Origin: UBA4781 sp963556045
GTDB lineage: Bacteria; Chloroflexota; Anaerolineae; Anaerolineales; Anaerolineaceae
Assembly (NCBI GenBank): GCA_963556045.3
Contig: CAUVYA020000002.1
Coordinates: forward strand, 1,550,001 to 1,614,000
Direction of reading: 5' to 3'
Length of the DNA stretch: 64,000 nucleotides
Shown here: one piece after another, positions 60,228-64,000 of the stretch
How the letters are laid out: every line of letters begins with the position of its first letter
Position numbering within the stretch: position 1 is the stretch's first letter
Notes under the pieces: generated by a model
Databases searched by the model: none
What the model was told of the DNA's origin: nothing
What the model saw: the letters and a program-made list of their open reading frames with translations, nothing else
Position numbers and translations under genes: made by a program

Positions 60228-61550
60228 TTACGGATGCAATCGGTTCGGTCCGCGGAACAGATAAACCGTTTCACGGATGTTCTGGATCTGCAGCAGCACC
60301 ATCAGCAGGCGCGACAGACCCATGCCAAAACCGCCATGCGGCGGGCAGCCAAAGCGGAAGAAGTTCAGGTAGAACTCGATATTTTCCAGACCCAAGCCTT
60401 TTTCCAATGCCTGTTTCTTGAGCACTTCATAACGATGTTCACGCTGTGCCCCGGTAGCGATTTCCAACCCACCTGCGATCAGGTCAAAACTGCGAGTAAG
60501 GGAACCATCTTCCGGATGGCGCATGTGGTAGAAGGGGCGAACCTCGATCGGCCAGTCGATCAGGAAGAAGAAATCATGATCGAATTGATCCTTTACGTAC
60601 TGCGCCAGCGCGCGTTCGCCGCCCGGATCCAGGTCGCCCTTTTTCTCAGGAGGGAGTTCATAACCGACTTTTTTCAATGCCAGCATGGCTTCCTTCATGG
60701 TGATGCGCGGGAAGGGAACCTGCGGAACCTGCAGTTCAAAACCAAAAATTTCTTCGATCTGTTTTCCGTGTTTTTCTTTCACCTGCTGATAGGCATACTG
60801 CAGCCATTGTTCGGTAAAAGCCATCACATCCTCATGGCTATCGATCCATGACATTTCCATATCCAGACCGGTGAATTCGGTCATGTGGCGGGAGGTGAAG
60901 GAAGGGTCAGCGCGAAAGACCGGACCCACCTCAAAAACGCGTTCGAAGCCGGCTGCCATGCCCATCTGTTTGTAAAACTGCGGTGACTGCGCCAGGTAGG
61001 CTTTGCCCTCAAAATAATCCAGTTGAAAGAGTTCCGCTCCGCTTTCGCTGGGACTGCCCATGATCTTGGGCGAGTGGATCTCCATGAAATGATTCTGCAG
61101 CCAGAATTCGCGCATGGCGTGTTCGAGTGTGGTCTGCACCTCAAAAATGAGCAGATTCTGCGGGCGGCGCAGGTCGAGATAACGCCAGTCCATGCGGAAA
61201 TCCACCGCAGGAACATTTTCCTCATCGAAGGGATCATACGGCATGGGGATCTCGGCTGCATTTTCAACCTTCAAATCCTGCAGCTGAATCTCCAGACCGC
61301 CCAGTTTTACGATCTCATTCTTGACCACCTTGCCGGTGATCGTCAAAGCCGATTCGCTCCCCAGGCTTGAGATAAGATCAGCCATTTCTGCATTCGCGGG
61401 GCGGTAGTGGGCTACCTGCACCAGACCGGTGCGGTCGCGCAGGATCAAGAACTGCATTTTCTTCTGGTCGCGCAGGGTTTGCAACCATCCCTGCACTTTT
61501 ACTTCCTGGTCAAGATGATCATTTAAATCGTGAATATAGGTACGCTGCAT
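60228..61550 (-). CDS. aspS: Aspartyl-tRNA synthetase, archaeal-type (possibly Asp/Asn non-discriminating)
   Basis: Class II synthetase of 440 residues. The short length, without the GAD insertion domain of the usual about 590-residue bacterial enzyme, marks the archaeal/eukaryal-type AspRS2. An N-terminal OB-fold (KVQGWLQTLRDQKKMQFLILRDRTG), motif 2 FRADPSFTSRHMTEFTGLDMEM and motif 3 GGFGMGLSRLLMVLL are clear. Such enzymes in bacteria may charge both tRNA(Asp) and tRNA(Asn), with GatCAB completing Asn-tRNA; that is inference here. A GNAT gene and prs follow on the same strand. Confidence 0.93.
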   Translation of the reverse strand: MQRTYIHDLNDHLDQEVKVQGWLQTLRDQKKMQFLILRDRTGLVQVAHYRPANAEMADLISSLGSESALTITGKVVKNEIVKLGGLEIQLQDLKVENAAEIPMPYDPFDEENVPAVDFRMDWRYLDLRRPQNLLIFEVQTTLEHAMREFWLQNHFMEIHSPKIMGSPSESGAELFQLDYFEGKAYLAQSPQFYKQMGMAAGFERVFEVGPVFRADPSFTSRHMTEFTGLDMEMSWIDSHEDVMAFTEQWLQYAYQQVKEKHGKQIEEIFGFELQVPQVPFPRITMKEAMLALKKVGYELPPEKKGDLDPGGERALAQYVKDQFDHDFFFLIDWPIEVRPFYHMRHPEDGSLTRSFDLIAGGLEIATGAQREHRYEVLKKQALEKGLGLENIEFYLNFFRFGCPPHGGFGMGLSRLLMVLLQIQNIRETVYLFRGPNRLHP

Positions 61551-61643
61551 GATTGCCGCTTCTCCTTAAAATAAATACACTTTTTAAGATTTTAATGCGA
61601 AAACGAATTCATGGGGAGGAGATTGTGAATTTTTAAGGAAGGA

Positions 61644-62588
61644 TCACGGCTGAATGCGCGCAATAGCCTCATAAGGCGCCAGATGGCGCGTATAAACCTG
61701 CTGAAAAATGCTCTGGTATTCACCCTTATCGATAATTTGCTGCCATTCCATTTGCAATTTGCGCTGCAGCAGCCCCCGCAGGAAGGTCTCAAGGTGAACC
61801 TGATCACGCCGCTTCCATCCTGTTCCACCTTTCAGGAAAGCAGCATGCGCCGAGACAGCATTGACCAGTTCACCAATCCCCTCTGCCTCCGTTGCGATGG
61901 TGCGCTGGATAGGAGGAACCCAGCTACGTTCCTCAGCCTCCGCGATCGGATAACCCATCGAAAGCATGCCTTTCAATGCCATTTCTGTCGCGTCCACACC
62001 GGGGCGGTCCGCTTTATTCAAAACCAGGATATCTGCGATCTCCAAAATGCCGGCTTTAGCTGCCTGGATGTCATCTCCTAAACCGGGCGCTTCCACCACC
62101 AGCACGGTATGAGCCAGCCTGGCGATCTCCACCTCTGACTGCCCGGCGCCCACCGTTTCGATCACGATGAAATCATATCCGGCTGCATCCAGGATCAGGG
62201 ATACCGCCTGTGTGTTGTGCGCCAGACCTCCCAGCGCACCGCGGCTTGCCATAGAGCGTACGAAAACCCGCGCTGATTCCACGATAGCCCTCATGCGGAT
62301 GCGATCTCCAAGCACTGCTCCCCCGCTGAACGGACTGGAAGGATCCACCGCGATGACCGCCACTTTTGCTTCCGGATAGCGATCGATCACATCAGCCACC
62401 ATGCTGTTCACCAGGGTAGATTTGCCGCTCCCACTCGCTCCGGTGATCCCGATGATATGCGCTTTCCCGCTATGCGGGAAGAGAGCATCCAGTATCTGCT
62501 TGCCCTGCGGTGCATCATTCTCCACCAGGGTGATCAGACGCGCCAGCGCCCGGCGATCTCCCTGTAATACAGCCTGCTCATAATCCAT
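61644..62588 (-). CDS. meaB: Methylmalonyl-CoA mutase-associated GTPase MeaB
   Basis: G3E-type GTPase that loads and protects adenosylcobalamin mutases, 314 residues. P-loop GASGSGKSTLVNSMV, a DPSSPFSGGAVLGDRIRM segment, VIETVGAGQSEVEIA (switch region) and NKADRPG are visible. AAGGA lies upstream of the ATG. It follows the B12-binding subunit gene by 13 bases on the same strand. Confidence 0.95.
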   Translation of the reverse strand: MDYEQAVLQGDRRALARLITLVENDAPQGKQILDALFPHSGKAHIIGITGASGSGKSTLVNSMVADVIDRYPEAKVAVIAVDPSSPFSGGAVLGDRIRMRAIVESARVFVRSMASRGALGGLAHNTQAVSLILDAAGYDFIVIETVGAGQSEVEIARLAHTVLVVEAPGLGDDIQAAKAGILEIADILVLNKADRPGVDATEMALKGMLSMGYPIAEAEERSWVPPIQRTIATEAEGIGELVNAVSAHAAFLKGGTGWKRRDQVHLETFLRGLLQRKLQMEWQQIIDKGEYQSIFQQVYTRHLAPYEAIARIQP

Positions 62589-62601
62589 GCGGGGAGTTTC
62601 C

Positions 62602-63003
62602 TTACACTTTTTGCTTCAAAGCCTGAATATCTGCGACAACCTGGGTGGTGGGAGTGCCGGGACCATATACCGCAAATACACCTAATTGAATGAGGGATTC
62701 TGCATCCTCCTGCGGGATGATACCGCCCAGGAAGACCTTTATATCCTGCAGCCCTTCCTGCTTCATCAGTTCCAGAACGCGCGGAACAAGAGACATGTGC
62801 GCGCCGGATAGGATCGAGAGTCCCACCACATCTACATCCTCCTGCAAGGCTGCCTGTACGATCATTTCGGGTGTCTGGCGCAATCCGGTGTAGATCACTT
62901 CCATACCGGCATCGCGCAGTGCGCGCGCGATGATCTTCGCCCCACGATCATGCCCATCCAATCCCGGTTTTGCGATCAAGACTCGAATTGTGTTTTCTGT
63001 CAT
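62602..63003 (-). CDS. Free-standing cobalamin-binding subunit of an acyl-CoA mutase
   Basis: B12-binding domain protein of 133 residues, matching the C-terminal domain of methylmalonyl-CoA mutase. LIAKPGLDGHDRGAKIIA carries the D-x-H-x-x-G histidine that coordinates cobalt, and VVGLSILSGAHMSLVP and FLGGIIPQED complete the fold. As a separate small chain it would pair with a large catalytic subunit that is not in this window. AGAGGA precedes the ATG. MeaB follows on the same strand. Confidence 0.93.
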   Translation of the reverse strand: MTENTIRVLIAKPGLDGHDRGAKIIARALRDAGMEVIYTGLRQTPEMIVQAALQEDVDVVGLSILSGAHMSLVPRVLELMKQEGLQDIKVFLGGIIPQEDAESLIQLGVFAVYGPGTPTTQVVADIQALKQKV

Positions 63004-63054
63004 ATATTTTCCTCTTGACCCAATTATACTTGCGGTACCCCGCTATTTTTTCGT

Positions 63055-63060
63055 TATAAT
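63055..63060 (+). promoter_or_regulatory. -10 box TATAAT upstream of the DUF3048 gene
   Basis: TATAAT lies 14 bases before the ATG. The best -35 is TTGCGG at 63030-63035 with a 19-base spacer, which is weak. Confidence 0.5.
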
Positions 63061-63074
63061 GCACCTGAGCAGAG

Positions 63075-64000
63075 ATGATGAATAGCATAAAAAGACGTAT
63101 CCTGATCCTTCTCACGGTGACCCTTCTTTCAGCCGGCTGCCAGACAGGCGGGCAGAACAACCCTGAGAGCACACCACAGCAGACAGCCACCCAGTATTCA
63201 ATCACTGAACCTCCTGTTGTCGAGGAGAATCATGAAGCAATCCCAGCCACTGCAGCGGAAATACAGACGGAGGTCAATCCGCTCAGCGGGCTGCCGGTCG
63301 CGGTAGAACAGCTCCAGCGGCGACCTGTCATGGTGAAGGTATCCAATTACCCGCGCGAAGGCAGACCGCACGCCGGACTTTCTTTTGCCGACATTGTCTT
63401 CGACTATTACATCGGATACGGCACCAACCGCTTCCTGGCACTCTATTACGGCAGCGACAGCCCGCAGATCGGACCGGTTCGCTCCGGCAGGCTGGTTGAT
63501 GCACAGCTGGTGCTGCTCTACCAGGGCATTCTGGGATACGGCAGTGCGGATGAGGATACCAACGCCTACCTGATACAGGCGCTGGGTGAGCGTGCCATCT
63601 CGTTTGAAGAAGCGCCCTGCCCGGCGTTCTGCGGGACGGATACGCACAGCGTGATCGGTGTATTCGGCAGTTCAGCGGATATCAGCTCCTATGCCAAAGC
63701 CAGCGGAATCGACAGCGGAGATACACCTGCACTGGACGGCATGTTCTTCGACAGCGTCATACCATGCGAGGGCGTACCCGTCGCACAGATCAATATCCTC
63801 TTTAATTACTACAACCGCGCAGAATGGCACTATGATGCCGCATCCGGCGCCTACCTGCGCTGGATCGAGGAGATGGAAGGGGAGGAAGAAGACGGAAATT
63901 TCCGCATGATCCCCCTCAGCGATCGCGTAACAGGAGAACAGCTGGCATTCGACAACATCATCATCCTGTTCGCCCACTATATTGAAAACGCCCCCAGCGA
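63075..64000 (+). CDS. DUF3048 (YerB-like) lipoprotein, C-terminus beyond window
   Basis: Extracellular lipoprotein, 308 codons visible before the edge. The signal helix ends in a lipobox SAGC at about residue 22, followed by a Gln/Thr/Pro-rich linker. The DUF3048 core starts with NPLSGLPV, RPVMVKVSNYPREGRPHAGLS, a DIVFDYYIGYGTNRFLALYYG stretch and IGPVRSGRLVDA. YerB family function is unknown; a surface or envelope role is likely. ATG 63075 is followed at once by a second ATG. Divergent from the B12-binding subunit gene. Confidence 0.92.
   Translation, partial: MMNSIKRRILILLTVTLLSAGCQTGGQNNPESTPQQTATQYSITEPPVVEENHEAIPATAAEIQTEVNPLSGLPVAVEQLQRRPVMVKVSNYPREGRPHAGLSFADIVFDYYIGYGTNRFLALYYGSDSPQIGPVRSGRLVDAQLVLLYQGILGYGSADEDTNAYLIQALGERAISFEEAPCPAFCGTDTHSVIGVFGSSADISSYAKASGIDSGDTPALDGMFFDSVIPCEGVPVAQINILFNYYNRAEWHYDAASGAYLRWIEEMEGEEEDGNFRMIPLSDRVTGEQLAFDNIIILFAHYIENAPS

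Noticed and set aside
60234..60851. Open frame of 205 codons on the plus strand opposite aspS
   Set aside because: Antisense to motif 2 and 3 of the synthetase; no supporting signal.

Overview
The window looks like chromosomal DNA of a bacterium of the phylum Chloroflexota, probably class Anaerolineae. This is inferred from gene content, not from a marker gene. The clues are: many secreted lipoproteins with a lipobox followed by Pro/Thr-rich linkers; a bacterial Elp3; a short archaeal-type AspRS; a MeaB plus free-standing B12-binding subunit pair; a CoA-transferase/P5C dehydrogenase block; and a DUF3048 lipoprotein. No rRNA, tRNA, CRISPR array, transposase or prophage gene was seen. The window is densely coding on both strands, and the two edge genes are cut.

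Layout. 1-5.9 kb: peptide ABC importer genes, with two solute-binding lipoproteins flanking the two ATPases; no permease is in view. 5.9-9.8 kb: rsgA, a penicillin-binding protein and maf, tightly packed. 9.8-13.1 kb: a BioF2-like acyltransferase, an M20 peptidase and an unknown His/Asp-rich protein. 13.1-18.8 kb: a possible glycan-use block with a DUF5054/GH38-like hydrolase, a PHP metallohydrolase, an esterase and a GPH-type sugar symporter. 19.1-22.3 kb: a Trm9-like methyltransferase divergent from elp3, then an alpha/beta hydrolase. 22.3-26.3 kb: DUF177 and a primary-type sigma factor behind a clear promoter, rdgB, rarA and a zinc-ribbon protein. 26.4-30.8 kb: a DUF2807 lipoprotein, then an apparently self-regulated ABC-2 exporter operon with a consensus promoter and an overlapping operator, then a PD40 lipoprotein. 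30.9-38.9 kb: a YcgN-type cysteine-cluster protein, a methyltransferase, XdhC, CoA-transferase subunits behind a terminator-like hairpin, P5C dehydrogenase, an unknown protein, and a phosphatase pair. 39-45.2 kb: sbcD-sbcC and two glycosyltransferases joined by 4-base overlaps. 45.2-56.1 kb: a C39-like/TPR protein, an AlkZ-like protein, dnaK, UPF0316, glycogen phosphorylase, a GH1 glucosidase, and a double-thioredoxin/CcdA-like fusion. 56.1-61.6 kb: mutM, an AT-rich restriction-modification pair, prs, a GNAT and aspS. 61.6-64 kb: meaB, a B12-binding subunit and a DUF3048 lipoprotein.

Themes. The organism seems to import peptides and sugars, ferment amino acids through CoA intermediates, and store and degrade glucan. 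The items most worth a second look are the elp3/Trm9-like pair, which suggests a bacterial wobble-uridine modification branch; the AT-rich restriction-modification insert that abuts the mutM start codon; the hairpin just before the CoA-transferase start; and several genes whose -10 box lies 6-9 bases before the start codon, which suggests leaderless mRNAs. All functional calls come from reading motifs by eye; no database search was run.
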